From: a bacterium
Lineage (GTDB): Bacteria > Planctomycetota > B15-G4
Reading direction: 5' to 3'
DNA length: 53,720 nucleotides
Assembly (NCBI GenBank): GCA_030428785.1
Contig: JAUIEF010000015.1
Coordinates: 1-53,720, forward strand
Part shown: piece by piece, positions 18,535 to 27,001 of the stretch
How positions within the stretch are numbered: position 1 is the first letter of the stretch
Layout of the letters: each line of letters starts with the position of its first letter
The notes under the pieces: generated by a model
Databases searched by the model: none
What the model saw: the letters and a program-made list of their open reading frames with translations, nothing else
Told to the model about the DNA's origin: nothing
Position numbers and translations under genes: made by a program

Positions 18535-19320
18535 GTGAACCAGCTGCGCGCGATCGTGCGGCTCCTCGCGTTCGTCGCGTGGTCCGTCGTGATGTTCTTC
18601 GTCGGGCTCGTCGTGCAGCTCCCGGTGCTGCTCGCGCCGCGCGTCGGCGTGCCGATCAAGCGCGCCGTCTCCCGCCTCTGGGCGCGCGGCATCGCCGCCA
18701 TCATCGGGCTGCGCATCCGTGTCGAGGGCGACCCGCCGACGCCGCCGTTCTTCCTCGTGTCCAACCACCTGAGCTACGTGGACATCGTGACGATCATGGC
18801 GGTCTGCCCGTCGACCTTCGTCGCGAAGTCCGAGGTGGCCGGCTGGCCGCTGCTCGGGCAGCTCTCACGCGTCGCGAACACGATCTTCGTGGACCGCGCG
18901 AGCCGGAAGGACGTCGTGCGCGTCAACGCGCTCATCGACGGCGCGCTCGACCGCGGCGAGGGCCTCGTCATGTTCCCGGAGGGCACGAGCTCGCGCGGCG
19001 TCGACGTGCTGCCGTTCCGATCGTCGCTGCTCGAGCCGGCCGTGCGCGCCGGGCGCCCCGTGAGCTACGCGAGCCTGCACTACCGCACGCCCGCCGGCGC
19101 GCCGCCCGCCGACATGTCCGTGTGCTGGTGGGGTGACATGACCTTCGGCCGCCACTTCTGGGAGCTCCTCCAGCTCCCGGGCATCGAGGGCTCGGTGTCC
19201 TTCGGCAGCGGGACCGTCGCGGCGGAGACGCGACACGACCTCGCGCGCGACCTCCAGCGGGCCGTCGCCGAGGGCTTCACGCCCGTGACGACCGCACCCG
19301 ACGGAGCGGATCCCGCGTGA
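18535..19320 (+). CDS. olsA: 1-acyl-glycerol-3-phosphate acyltransferase family protein (OlsA/PlsC-like)
   Basis: A 261-residue membrane-associated acyltransferase. A hydrophobic N-terminus (WSVVMFFVGLVVQLPVLLAP) precedes the family blocks: NHLSYVDIV (the His-x4-Asp catalytic motif), FVDRASRKD, and MFPEGTSSRGVDVLPFRSSL. It is expected to add the second acyl chain to lyso-aminolipid (OlsA role) or lysophosphatidate (PlsC role). Position directly after the OlsB-like gene favours the former. The start is GTG at 18535 with a GAGGT sequence just upstream, 7 bases after the previous stop. Its stop overlaps the next gene (GTGA). Confidence 0.82.
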   Translation: MNQLRAIVRLLAFVAWSVVMFFVGLVVQLPVLLAPRVGVPIKRAVSRLWARGIAAIIGLRIRVEGDPPTPPFFLVSNHLSYVDIVTIMAVCPSTFVAKSEVAGWPLLGQLSRVANTIFVDRASRKDVVRVNALIDGALDRGEGLVMFPEGTSSRGVDVLPFRSSLLEPAVRAGRPVSYASLHYRTPAGAPPADMSVCWWGDMTFGRHFWELLQLPGIEGSVSFGSGTVAAETRHDLARDLQRAVAEGFTPVTTAPDGADPA

Positions 19321-21911
19321 GGCTCCTCAAGCGCGTCGCCCTCGGGCTCCTCGCGCTCTACGCGGCGGTGCTCCTCGCGTCGACGGCGTGGTGGGTGCTC
19401 GGCGACGGGCCGCCGGCGCGACCGCTGCCGCACGGCAAGCGCGCCGTCGCGTTGCCCCACGACGTGCGCATGGCGTACGCGGCGTTCGGGCCCGAGGACG
19501 CACCCGTCGTCGTGCTGATCCATGGCAGCCCGGGACGCGGCAGCAACTTCATGCCCGCCGGGCGGGAGCCCGGCATGGCCCACGCGATCGCGCAACGCTA
19601 CCGCGTGCTCGTGCCCGACCTGCCGGGCTTCGGCGACAGCACGCTCGACGCGCCCGACCTCTCCATCGACGCGCACGCCGATGCGCTGCTCGCGCTGCTC
19701 GACGCGGAGCACGTCGAGCGCGCGCACCTCGTCGGGTACAGCATGGGCGGCGGCCCCGCGCTCCTCGCCTGGGACCGCGCGCCGGACCGCGTCGCGAGCG
19801 TCGTGCTCCTCTCGTCCATCGGCGTCCAGGAGATGGAGCTCCTCGGCGACTACACGCTCAACCACGCGCTCCACGAGCTGCAGCTCCTCGCGTTCCGCGC
19901 GGTCCGCTGTCTCGTCCCGCACTTCGGCGACACGCTGCTGCTCGACAAGGCCGTCGCGTACGCGCGCAACTTCGCCGAGAGCGACCAGCGCCCGCTGCGC
20001 CCGGTCCTCGAGCGCTTCGAGCCGCCGTTGCTCGTCCTCCACGGGTCGCGCGACCCGCTCGTGCCGGTGGCCGCCGCGCGCGAGCACCACCGCGTCGTCC
20101 CGCAGAGCGAGCTGTGGGTGAACGACCAGAGCCACTTCATGGTCTTCGAGGCGCGGCCCGCGCTGCTCGACCCGCTGCTCGCGTTCCTCGACGCCGTCGA
20201 GGACGGCAGCGCCGCGCGCCGCGCCGACGCGACCGCCGACCGCCTCGCGCGCGCCGCCGAGCCCTTCGACCCGTCGAGCGTGCCGCCCTCGCACGGGTTC
20301 TTCCTCGTGCTGCTCATGGTGCTCCTCGCGCTCTCGACGCTCGTGAGCGAGGACCTCACGTGCATCGCCGCGGGGCTCATGGCCGCCGAGGGCCGTCTCT
20401 CGTGGATCGCCGCGAGCGGCGCCTGCCTCGCCGGCATCTTCCTCGGCGACCTCCTGCTCTTCCTCGCCGGACGCGTGCTCGGCCGCCCCGCCGTGCGCCG
20501 CGCGCCGCTCAAGTGGCTCGTCACCGAGACGGCCATCGAGCGCAGCCGCCGCTGGTTCGACCGCAAGGGCCCCGTCGTCATCCTCATCAGCCGCTTCACG
20601 CCCGGCATGCGCCTGCCGACGTACGTGGCCGCCGGCGTGCTCGGCACCGGCGTCCTCAAGTTCTGCGCGTGGTTCCTGCTCGCCGGCGTGCTGTGGACGC
20701 CCGCGCTCGTCGGCCTCTCGATGATCGCCGGCGACTCGCTGCTCCACGCGCTCTCGCTCGTCGAGGCGCACCCGATGCTCGGCCTCGCCGTCGTCGTCGC
20801 GGGGCTGCTCGTCGTGCTCAAGCTGGTCGTGCCCATGCTCACGCACCGCGGACGCCGCCTGCTCCGCGGCCGCTGGATGCGCCTCACGCGCTGGGAGTTC
20901 TGGCCGCCGTGGGCGTTCTACCCGCCGATCGTCGGGCACATCCTCTGGAACGGCGTGCGCCACCGCAGCCTGTCCGTCGTCACCGCCGTGAACCCGATGA
21001 TGCCCGCCGGCGGCATCATCGGCGAGAGCAAGGCCGACATCCTCGCGCACCTCCGCCGCTGTCTCGACGGCACGGGCGCGCTCCCCGCGAGCCTCGCCGT
21101 CCCCGCCGACCCGCCCGACGACGAACGCCTCGCCCGCGTCCGCGCGTTCCTGGACGAGCACGCGCTCGCCTTCCCCGTCGTGCTCAAGCCCGACGCCGGA
21201 CAGCGCGGCTCGGGCGTCGAGATCGTCCACGCCGACGACGACCTCCCCGCCGCGCTCGCGCGCCTCCCCGTCGACGTCGTCGCGCAGGAGTTCGTCACCG
21301 GCGTCGAGTACGGCCTCTTCTACGCGCGCCACCCCGACGACGCGCACGGCGAGATCTTCTCCATCACCGAGAAGATCGCACCGACCGTCACCGGCGACGG
21401 CACGCGCACCGTCGAGGAGCTGCTCCTCGACGACCCGCGCGCGCCCGCCTGCCACCGCGCGTACTCCGCGAACCTCGGCGAGCGCCTCGAGGACGTCCCC
21501 GCCCCCGGCGAGGTCGTCAAGCTCACCGAGGTCGGCGCGCACGCGCGCGGCACGATCTTCCGCGACGGCCGCCGCCTCCACACACCGGAGCTCGAGGCCG
21601 CCGTCGACGCGCTGAGCCGGCGCATCGACGGCTTCTCCTTCGGCCGCTACGACGTCATCGTCCCGTCCGAGGAGCACCTCCGCCGCGGCGAGGGACTGCG
21701 CATCATCGAGCTCAACGGCCTCACCTCCGAGGCCACCCACATCTACGACGCGAAGACCCCGCTGCTCACCGCGTGGTTCACGCTCTGCGACCAGTGGGAC
21801 CGCGCGTTCGCCATCGGCGCCGCGAACCGCGCGCGCGGCGCGCCGACGACCTCCGTGCTCGCGCTGCTCGGCATGGCGGTGTCGTACCTGCGGACCGCAC
21901 GACGACGTTGA
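19317..21911 (+). CDS. Alpha/beta-hydrolase + DedA (VTT) + ATP-grasp fusion protein
   Basis: An 864-residue three-domain protein. Residues 40-295 are an alpha/beta-hydrolase with nucleophile S142 (VGYSMGGGP), D246 (HGSRDPLVP) and H273 (NDQSHFM). Residues 325-510 are a DedA-type membrane domain with E345, GDLLLF and ISRFTPGMRLPTYVAAG, like proteins that move phospholipids across membranes. Residues 545-830 are an ATP-grasp ligase domain with the nucleotide-binding K624 (VVLKPDAGQRGSGV) and the metal-site motif RIIELNGLTSE. ATP-grasp enzymes join a carboxylate to an amine, so a natural reading is modification and transport of the aminolipid made by the two preceding genes. It starts with GTG overlapping the previous stop codon. 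Confidence 0.85.
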   Translation: MRLLKRVALGLLALYAAVLLASTAWWVLGDGPPARPLPHGKRAVALPHDVRMAYAAFGPEDAPVVVLIHGSPGRGSNFMPAGREPGMAHAIAQRYRVLVPDLPGFGDSTLDAPDLSIDAHADALLALLDAEHVERAHLVGYSMGGGPALLAWDRAPDRVASVVLLSSIGVQEMELLGDYTLNHALHELQLLAFRAVRCLVPHFGDTLLLDKAVAYARNFAESDQRPLRPVLERFEPPLLVLHGSRDPLVPVAAAREHHRVVPQSELWVNDQSHFMVFEARPALLDPLLAFLDAVEDGSAARRADATADRLARAAEPFDPSSVPPSHGFFLVLLMVLLALSTLVSEDLTCIAAGLMAAEGRLSWIAASGACLAGIFLGDLLLFLAGRVLGRPAVRRAPLKWLVTETAIERSRRWFDRKGPVVILISRFTPGMRLPTYVAAGVLGTGVLKFCAWFLLAGVLWTPALVGLSMIAGDSLLHALSLVEAHPMLGLAVVVAGLLVVLKLVVPMLTHRGRRLLRGRWMRLTRWEFWPPWAFYPPIVGHILWNGVRHRSLSVVTAVNPMMPAGGIIGESKADILAHLRRCLDGTGALPASLAVPADPPDDERLARVRAFLDEHALAFPVVLKPDAGQRGSGVEIVHADDDLPAALARLPVDVVAQEFVTGVEYGLFYARHPDDAHGEIFSITEKIAPTVTGDGTRTVEELLLDDPRAPACHRAYSANLGERLEDVPAPGEVVKLTEVGAHARGTIFRDGRRLHTPELEAAVDALSRRIDGFSFGRYDVIVPSEEHLRRGEGLRIIELNGLTSEATHIYDAKTPLLTAWFTLCDQWDRAFAIGAANRARGAPTTSVLALLGMAVSYLRTARRR

Positions 21912-22253
21912 CTCGCTCCGGGAGTCGCGGTCCTCTCGGGGCGTGACGTCGACGGGTTTCGGGTGGGACGTCGGTGGCGGCTGGAGAGGTGGTCCAGGGA
22001 CCATGCTCAAACAGGTCCTCGGTCGGCCGCTTCGCGGTCGCCCTGCGGAGGCAACTGCGCGTGGCCCCTGGACCACCTCTCCAGCACGGATCGACGATCT
22101 CGGAGGATCCCGGGGGACGTCCGGGGGGGCGGCTCGCTCGTCCGCGGGGCTCGCGTTCGGAGGGCGCGAGGAGGGGTCGGGGGAAGGACGGGACGTCGGC
22201 GCCGCGTGGAGCGGGGGTGAAGGCGGCTGAACATCGGGGCCCCTGGAGTTCCG
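21912..22253. other. Intergenic region with a long perfect inverted repeat
   Basis: About 340 bases between the end of the redox-lipid operon and the tandem membrane-protein genes. It holds the inverted repeat described separately, then G-rich sequence with no coding character. A GGAG six bases before 22254 may serve the downstream TTG start. Confidence 0.6.
21980..22085. repeat. Perfect 20-bp inverted repeat with 66-base spacer
   Basis: The arm at 21980-21999 (GCTGGAGAGGTGGTCCAGGG) is matched exactly, as reverse complement, at 22066-22085. The spacer is 66 bases. It follows the operon's last stop codon by about 70 bases. It could be a transcription terminator, an attenuating RNA structure, or a small palindromic mobile or REP-type element. 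No T-tract follows, and no target-site duplication is evident. Confidence 0.85.
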
Positions 22254-23312
22254 TTGCGCTCGGCGAGGGCGGGGCTCGCGAGGGAGGGGATGACTCTGTT
22301 CGTGACGCTCTTCGCCGGGCTGCCGTTCGTGCTCCTGGGACTGCTCATGAACCACGGCCGCGCGGCCCGCGGGCTCGCGGGGGCCGAGGTCTGGGTCCAG
22401 CTCTGGGTCCTCGGCGCGGCGCTGCTCGTGACGTGCCGACGACACGCGAGGGGCGTGCGCTCCGGGACGCCGGGGGACCCGTGGCGCTTCCGGCTCGCGC
22501 TCGCCCGCGTGCTGGGCGTGTGGACCGTCGCCTGCATCGCGACCGTCTCCGCGCGCCGGTCCTACGACTTCGGCCTCGGAGGTGCGACACCGCTGGGCCT
22601 CGGGCTCGTCGTGGCCGGCGTCTTCCTCGCCGTCGCGCCGCGGCTCGCCCGACGGCAGGCGGCCCGCACCGGCGGTGACACACGTCGCGCCTCTCCTCCG
22701 GACGCCGCCCTGCTCCGCGCGTGCACGCCCATGCTGCTCCCGGCGGTCGCGCTCCTCGTCCTGCGCTCCGTCCCGCCCGCGGAGAGATTCGGCGGACTCC
22801 TCTCCCCGCCGAGCCTCTCCGGCATCCTCGTGCTGCAGCTCGAGACCGTGGCGTTCCCGGCGCTGCTCCTCGTCTCGTGGGCGCTCGACCGCACGGACGG
22901 CTCGCGCGGCAGCTCCGCCGCGCGCGGTCTCGCCTTCACGTGCGTCGCGTTTCTCGTCGTCACGTCGGTCGTCCCGGTGTTCCTGCAACCGGAGTCGTCG
23001 TGGACCACGCGGGCACCCGCGCCCGGCGGTACCGGACTCCTCGTCCACCGGTTCGATCTCGACGGCCTCACGCGCTCGACGTCGATCATGCTGCTCGCGT
23101 GCAGCGGCCTGACCATCGACCAGCTCGCCCGCGTGCGCCGCGGATGCGCGCCGATCGGATGGCGCGGCAGCCTCGCACTCGCGGCCCTGTCCGCCGGACC
23201 CGGCGCGCTGCTCGCCCTCCGCATGGGACCGTCCGCCGCGCCGCTGGCGGTGACCGCCGCGTGCCTGGCCGTCGCCGCCGTGCAGAGACGCGTTGCGCCG
23301 GTCAGCGCCTGA
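22254..23312 (+). CDS. Polytopic membrane protein of unknown function, copy 1 of a tandem pair
   Basis: A 352-residue protein with about eight hydrophobic segments, starting MTLFVTLFAGLPFVLLGLLM after a short basic leader. Landmarks shared with the next gene are NHGRAARGLAGAEVW, SPPSLSGILVLQLETVAFPA, LLLVSWALDRTDGS and SIMLLACSGLTIDQLARVRRG. No family is recognised and no charged catalytic motif is obvious. The TTG start at 22254 has GGAG six bases upstream; ATG at 22290 is the alternative and has a purine run almost touching it. The two genes plainly arose by tandem duplication. Confidence 0.7.
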   Translation: MRSARAGLAREGMTLFVTLFAGLPFVLLGLLMNHGRAARGLAGAEVWVQLWVLGAALLVTCRRHARGVRSGTPGDPWRFRLALARVLGVWTVACIATVSARRSYDFGLGGATPLGLGLVVAGVFLAVAPRLARRQAARTGGDTRRASPPDAALLRACTPMLLPAVALLVLRSVPPAERFGGLLSPPSLSGILVLQLETVAFPALLLVSWALDRTDGSRGSSAARGLAFTCVAFLVVTSVVPVFLQPESSWTTRAPAPGGTGLLVHRFDLDGLTRSTSIMLLACSGLTIDQLARVRRGCAPIGWRGSLALAALSAGPGALLALRMGPSAAPLAVTAACLAVAAVQRRVAPVSA

Positions 23313-24423
23313 TCCCGCGAACGGAGGGATGGCCCTCCTCGTCACCCTCGTCTTCGGGACACCGTTCGTCCTCTACGGGCTCGAGCAGAACACCGGGCGC
23401 GCCGCGCGCGGGCTCGCGGGGGCCGCGGTCTGGGCGCTGTTCTGGGTTGTCGGCGCGGGGCTCATCGGGCTCTCGCGGACCTACGCGTCCGAGCGGCGGC
23501 GCGGTGAGGCGCGGGTGTCCGTCCGGTTCATGGTCGCGCTCGGCTCGTTCCTCGGCGTCATGGGCGTCGTCCTCGCGACGACGGTGTACGTGCTCCGCGC
23601 GGGCGACTTCGGCATGAACCCGACCGGCTTCATCGCGGCGCGGAGCCTCCTCCTGGCCGCGGTCGGCGTGCCCCTCGCCCCGCTGCTCCTCGCCTGGTCC
23701 GGACGACGGCGACCCACGCACGCGCCGCCCGTGCGCGAGGTCCTCCGGGCGTGCGCCCCCTTCCTCCTGCCGGCGCTGGCCCTGCAGCTCGCGCGCGTGC
23801 TCCCCGTGTCCGCGCCGCTCGAGGGGCGCATCGCGGGCCCGGGGATCTCCGGACTCCTCTTCCTGCAGCTCGAGACGGCGGCTTTCCCCGCACTGCTGCT
23901 CGTCGTCTGGGCGATCGACCGCGCCGACGGCTCGGCGGGACCCCGCGCCGGCCGTGTCCTCGCCGTGGTGTGCGCCGCGGTCCTCGCGGCGTCGAGCATC
24001 GTCCCGGTCCTCGTCGAGCCGGAAGCAGCGTTCTCCGGGACGGTGCTGCTCCGCGGCGGCGAGCGCGTGCCCGTCCCGCTCGACCTCGACGCGCTCGCGC
24101 GCGCGACCTCGCTCATGCTCCTCGCGTGCAGTCTGGTCTGCGTGCAACAGCTCGCGCGCGTCCGCCGCGGGTCGGCGCCGCTCGCGGGGTGGCGGCTGCC
24201 GGCGCTCTTCGTGCTGCCGGTCGCCGTGAGCGTGCCGCTCGCGACGATCGTGGGACCGACGACCGCGCCGCTCGCCGTCGCGCTCGCGTGCCTCCTCGTC
24301 GCGGCGACCGACGCCCGAGGCGGTCCGCCGCCTACGGTCGCCCGCCCTCCGCCCACGCCGGGTCCAGCGCGCCCGTCGCGACGAGGGCGGCGGCCTCGAA
24401 GCAGGCCTCCGTCGCCTCCGTGA
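23293..24423 (+). CDS. Polytopic membrane protein of unknown function, copy 2 of a tandem pair
   Basis: A 376-residue paralogue of the preceding gene, similar along its whole length: NTGRAARGLAGAAVWALFWV, GPGISGLLFLQLETAAFPAL, LLVVWAIDRADGS and SLMLLACSLVCVQQLARVRR. It has about eight predicted membrane segments. The TTG at 23293 overlaps copy 1 by 20 bases; ATG at 23329 would leave a 16-base gap and is equally possible. The last 40 residues are Pro/Arg-rich and have no counterpart in copy 1. They run 92 bases into the 3' end of the convergent peptidase gene, which looks like read-on after loss of an earlier stop codon. Confidence 0.7.
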   Translation: MRRSAPDPANGGMALLVTLVFGTPFVLYGLEQNTGRAARGLAGAAVWALFWVVGAGLIGLSRTYASERRRGEARVSVRFMVALGSFLGVMGVVLATTVYVLRAGDFGMNPTGFIAARSLLLAAVGVPLAPLLLAWSGRRRPTHAPPVREVLRACAPFLLPALALQLARVLPVSAPLEGRIAGPGISGLLFLQLETAAFPALLLVVWAIDRADGSAGPRAGRVLAVVCAAVLAASSIVPVLVEPEAAFSGTVLLRGGERVPVPLDLDALARATSLMLLACSLVCVQQLARVRRGSAPLAGWRLPALFVLPVAVSVPLATIVGPTTAPLAVALACLLVAATDARGGPPPTVARPPPTPGPARPSRRGRRPRSRPPSPP

Positions 24424-25810
24424 GGTGCGCGTAGTCGAGGGTGTCCGCCTCGTCCGTGACCTTGTGGTAGTGCGTCGCCGCGCCGCCGCTGCTCAGCGAG
24501 TGGCCCGGGATGCCGCGCTCGACGAAGGGCAGGTTGTCCGAGCGGAAGAAGAGCTGGAGCGGCGGGTACGGGTCCGCGACGAACGGCAGCCCCGCCTCCG
24601 CGAACGCGGGCCCGAGGTTGCTGCGCTCGAAGCCCGTGACGAAGAGCTTGCCGAAGCCGCCGGCGCCCTCGTCCTGCTCGCCGACCATCTCGATGTTGAG
24701 GTTGCAGACGACGCGGTCGAGGTCGATCGTCGGGTCCGCGACGAAGCCCTTGCTGCCGAGCAGCCCCTGCTCCTCCGCCGTCACGAGCAGGAACACGAGC
24801 GTGCGCGCCGGCCGGTCGCCCGTCCCGAACATGCGCGCGAGCTCGAGCACCGTCGCGACGCCGCTCGCGTCGTCGTTCGCGCCGTTGAACACGCGGTCCT
24901 CCGCGGTCTCGTCCGGGCTCGTGCCGACGTGGTCGTAGTGCGCCGTGAAGACGATCATCTCGTCCGCGAGCTCCGGCCGCTCCTCCGTGCCGACGCCGCG
25001 CAGCACGCCCACGACGTTGCGCGCCGGGAGCGTCGCGCCGCCCGTGAGGTCGAGCGTGACGCGGTCCAGCTCGCCCGACCGCACGCGCTCGAGCACGGGC
25101 CCGCGCACCATGACGGACGCCGGCGCGCCGGGCCGCCCCACGAGGTGCTCCGGCACGGCGAGCGCCTCGCCCGGCGAATCGCGCCCCGCGAAGAGCACGA
25201 TGTCGGCCGCCGCCGCGAGCTCGTCGCGGTGGTCGCCCGCGAAGCGGAACGCCGTGCGCAGGTCGCCCAGGTCGAGCAGGATCGCGACGGGCTCGTCGGT
25301 GTCGTCGTCCGCGGACGGCACGACCTCCGGGTCCGTCATGCGCAGGATGCGCGCGCCGCGCACGCCCTCGACGCCCGACATGAGCATGAAGTCCTCGCCG
25401 TGCGCGCCGGTGAAGGGCGCGACGTCGCCGCCGCTCAGGATGAACGCCGCGGGCCGCGAGAGGTCGAGCCCGACGAGGTCCAACGTCTGGTACCAGCCGC
25501 CGTCCTCGCCGGCCGGCTCGCAGCCCGCCGCCTCGAGCACCGCCGCGATGTACTCCGCCGCGAGCAGCGACTCCTCGGTGCCGGTGTCGCGACCGCGCAG
25601 CGCGTCCGACGCGAGGAAGCGCACGTGCGCCTCGAGGTTCTCCGCCAGGCCGCCGGCGGGCGGCGGCGGGACGCCGTCGGGACGCAGGCGCACGCCGGCG
25701 CAGGCGAGCGGCGCGACGAGCAGGCACGCGAGGACGACGAGCGCGCGCGACGAGCGGCGCGCGACGGGACGGGGGCGGCCGCGGAGCGGCGGTCGTGCGG
25801 GAGCGGTCAT
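24332..25810 (-). CDS. M28 family metallopeptidase lipoprotein
   Basis: A 492-residue zinc peptidase of the M28 (aminopeptidase Y/S/Q) family, with a signal ending in the lipobox LLVAPLACAG. A protease-associated-type region (about residues 100-260) precedes the catalytic domain. Zinc and catalytic residues are visible in order: FTAHYDHVG (His), NGANDDASGVA (bridging Asp), VTAEEQGLLGSKG (Glu-Glu) and NIEMVG. A late histidine lies in THYHKVTDEADTLDY. It probably trims peptides at the cell envelope. The start at 25810 is chosen for the signal peptide. The 3' end overlaps the convergent membrane-protein gene. Confidence 0.9.
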   Translation of the reverse strand: MTAPARPPLRGRPRPVARRSSRALVVLACLLVAPLACAGVRLRPDGVPPPPAGGLAENLEAHVRFLASDALRGRDTGTEESLLAAEYIAAVLEAAGCEPAGEDGGWYQTLDLVGLDLSRPAAFILSGGDVAPFTGAHGEDFMLMSGVEGVRGARILRMTDPEVVPSADDDTDEPVAILLDLGDLRTAFRFAGDHRDELAAAADIVLFAGRDSPGEALAVPEHLVGRPGAPASVMVRGPVLERVRSGELDRVTLDLTGGATLPARNVVGVLRGVGTEERPELADEMIVFTAHYDHVGTSPDETAEDRVFNGANDDASGVATVLELARMFGTGDRPARTLVFLLVTAEEQGLLGSKGFVADPTIDLDRVVCNLNIEMVGEQDEGAGGFGKLFVTGFERSNLGPAFAEAGLPFVADPYPPLQLFFRSDNLPFVERGIPGHSLSSGGAATHYHKVTDEADTLDYAHLTEATEACFEAAALVATGALDPAWAEGGRP

Positions 25811-25921
25811 GCCGCGAAGGGTAGCAGTCCGCCGCCGCGCGCGACCACGGGCGGGCACGCGCCGGCGGGTCGCCGCGGCTCCGGCATGCGCGGGCGGCGG
25901 GCGCGCGGGCGGCGCCGCGGC

Positions 25922-27001
25922 TCAGCCGCGCACGCCGAACCGCCGGAACGCCGCCGCGTGCCGCTCGGCGAGGTCCGCGAACACGCCGGGGTGCACGCAG
26001 GCCGCGAGGATCTCGAGCGAGTCCGCGAGCCGCGGGCCCGGCCGGTTGAAGTACGCGTTGCCGTCCGCGACCCACAGCGCGCCGCTCTCGACGGCCGGCC
26101 AGGGCATGGAGCGCAGGAGCGCCGCGAGCGCGTCGCCCTCGGCGAGCGTCTTCTCGAGCGGGAACCCGCACGGCTTCACGAGCACGACGTCCGGCGCCGG
26201 GTCGAGCGCGGCGAGCGCGTCGCGGTCGAGCGTCGGCGCGAACTCGCCGGGCGCGGTGACGAGCGGCTCGCCGCCCGCGAGCGACACGAGCTCCGGCATC
26301 CACAACCCGCCGACCATGACCGGGTCCATCCACTCGATGGTGAGCACGCGCGGACGGCTCGGGTGGCTGCCCGAGTCGCCGGACACGACGGCGCGCTCGG
26401 CGCGGTCCGCCACCGCCGCGACCCGCGCGTCGAACGCGGCCACCGCGGCGCGCGCCTCCTCCTCGCGGTCGAGCGCCTCGCCCACGCGCTCGAGGTCGCG
26501 CCGCACGTCGTCCAGGCGCAGCGGGTGGAGGTTCACGACGCGCAGCTCGGGGTTCACGAGGCGACGCGCCGCGGCGAGCACGTCGTCCTGCGCCACGGCG
26601 CACACGTCGCAGAGGTCCTGCGTGACGATGACGTCCGGCCGCGCGCGCTCGAGCGCGTCGGCGTCCACCTCGTACACGGCGAGCGCGTCGCGCAGCACCT
26701 CGCGCAGCTCGCGGTCGATGGCGCCGGACGAGCGGTCGATCGACAGCCGGCTGCGCGTGAGCGCCGGCCGCCCGACGACGGACTCCGGGTGGTCGCACTC
26801 GTGCGACACGCCCACGAGGTGCGCCTCCATGCCGACGGCGCACACCATCTCCGTGGCGGACGGCAGCAGGCTCACGACGCGCGGCGCGGGGACGGCGTCG
26901 AGGTCGGCGGGCGAGGCGGCGGGTTCCGGGCTCGACGGCGCGTTCGGGGACGCCGTCGACGGGGCCGGGCGGGAGGACCCGGCGTCGGGGGTGGGAGGCA
27001 T
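25922..27001 (-). CDS. BtuF/FecB-like cobalamin or metal-chelate binding protein
   Basis: A 359-residue periplasmic-binding-protein type 3 fold protein: APRVVSLLPSATEMVCAVGM, VGVSHECDHPESV, RPDVIVTQDLCDVCAV, VLTIEWMDPVMVGGLWMPEL, and the C-terminal VADGNAYFNRPGPRLADSLE. These motifs match the stand-alone 'cobalamin-binding protein' branch related to BtuF. The N-terminus is Pro/Ser/Ala-rich and lacks a recognisable signal peptide or lipobox. No transporter permease or ATPase gene is adjacent. The two B12-dependent radical SAM enzymes elsewhere in the window make a cobalamin role attractive but unproven. Confidence 0.8.
   Translation of the reverse strand: MPPTPDAGSSRPAPSTASPNAPSSPEPAASPADLDAVPAPRVVSLLPSATEMVCAVGMEAHLVGVSHECDHPESVVGRPALTRSRLSIDRSSGAIDRELREVLRDALAVYEVDADALERARPDVIVTQDLCDVCAVAQDDVLAAARRLVNPELRVVNLHPLRLDDVRRDLERVGEALDREEEARAAVAAFDARVAAVADRAERAVVSGDSGSHPSRPRVLTIEWMDPVMVGGLWMPELVSLAGGEPLVTAPGEFAPTLDRDALAALDPAPDVVLVKPCGFPLEKTLAEGDALAALLRSMPWPAVESGALWVADGNAYFNRPGPRLADSLEILAACVHPGVFADLAERHAAAFRRFGVRG

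Noticed and set aside
19080..23345. 1421-codon open frame on the minus strand opposite the lipid operon and membrane protein genes
   Set aside because: Its translation is Arg/Glu/Ala/His repeats with no domain, and it lies antisense to well-supported genes. It is a GC-driven shadow frame.
23481..26843. 1120-codon minus-strand frame across several genes
   Set aside because: Arg/Ala/Gly-rich shadow in a different frame from the real peptidase and binding-protein genes.
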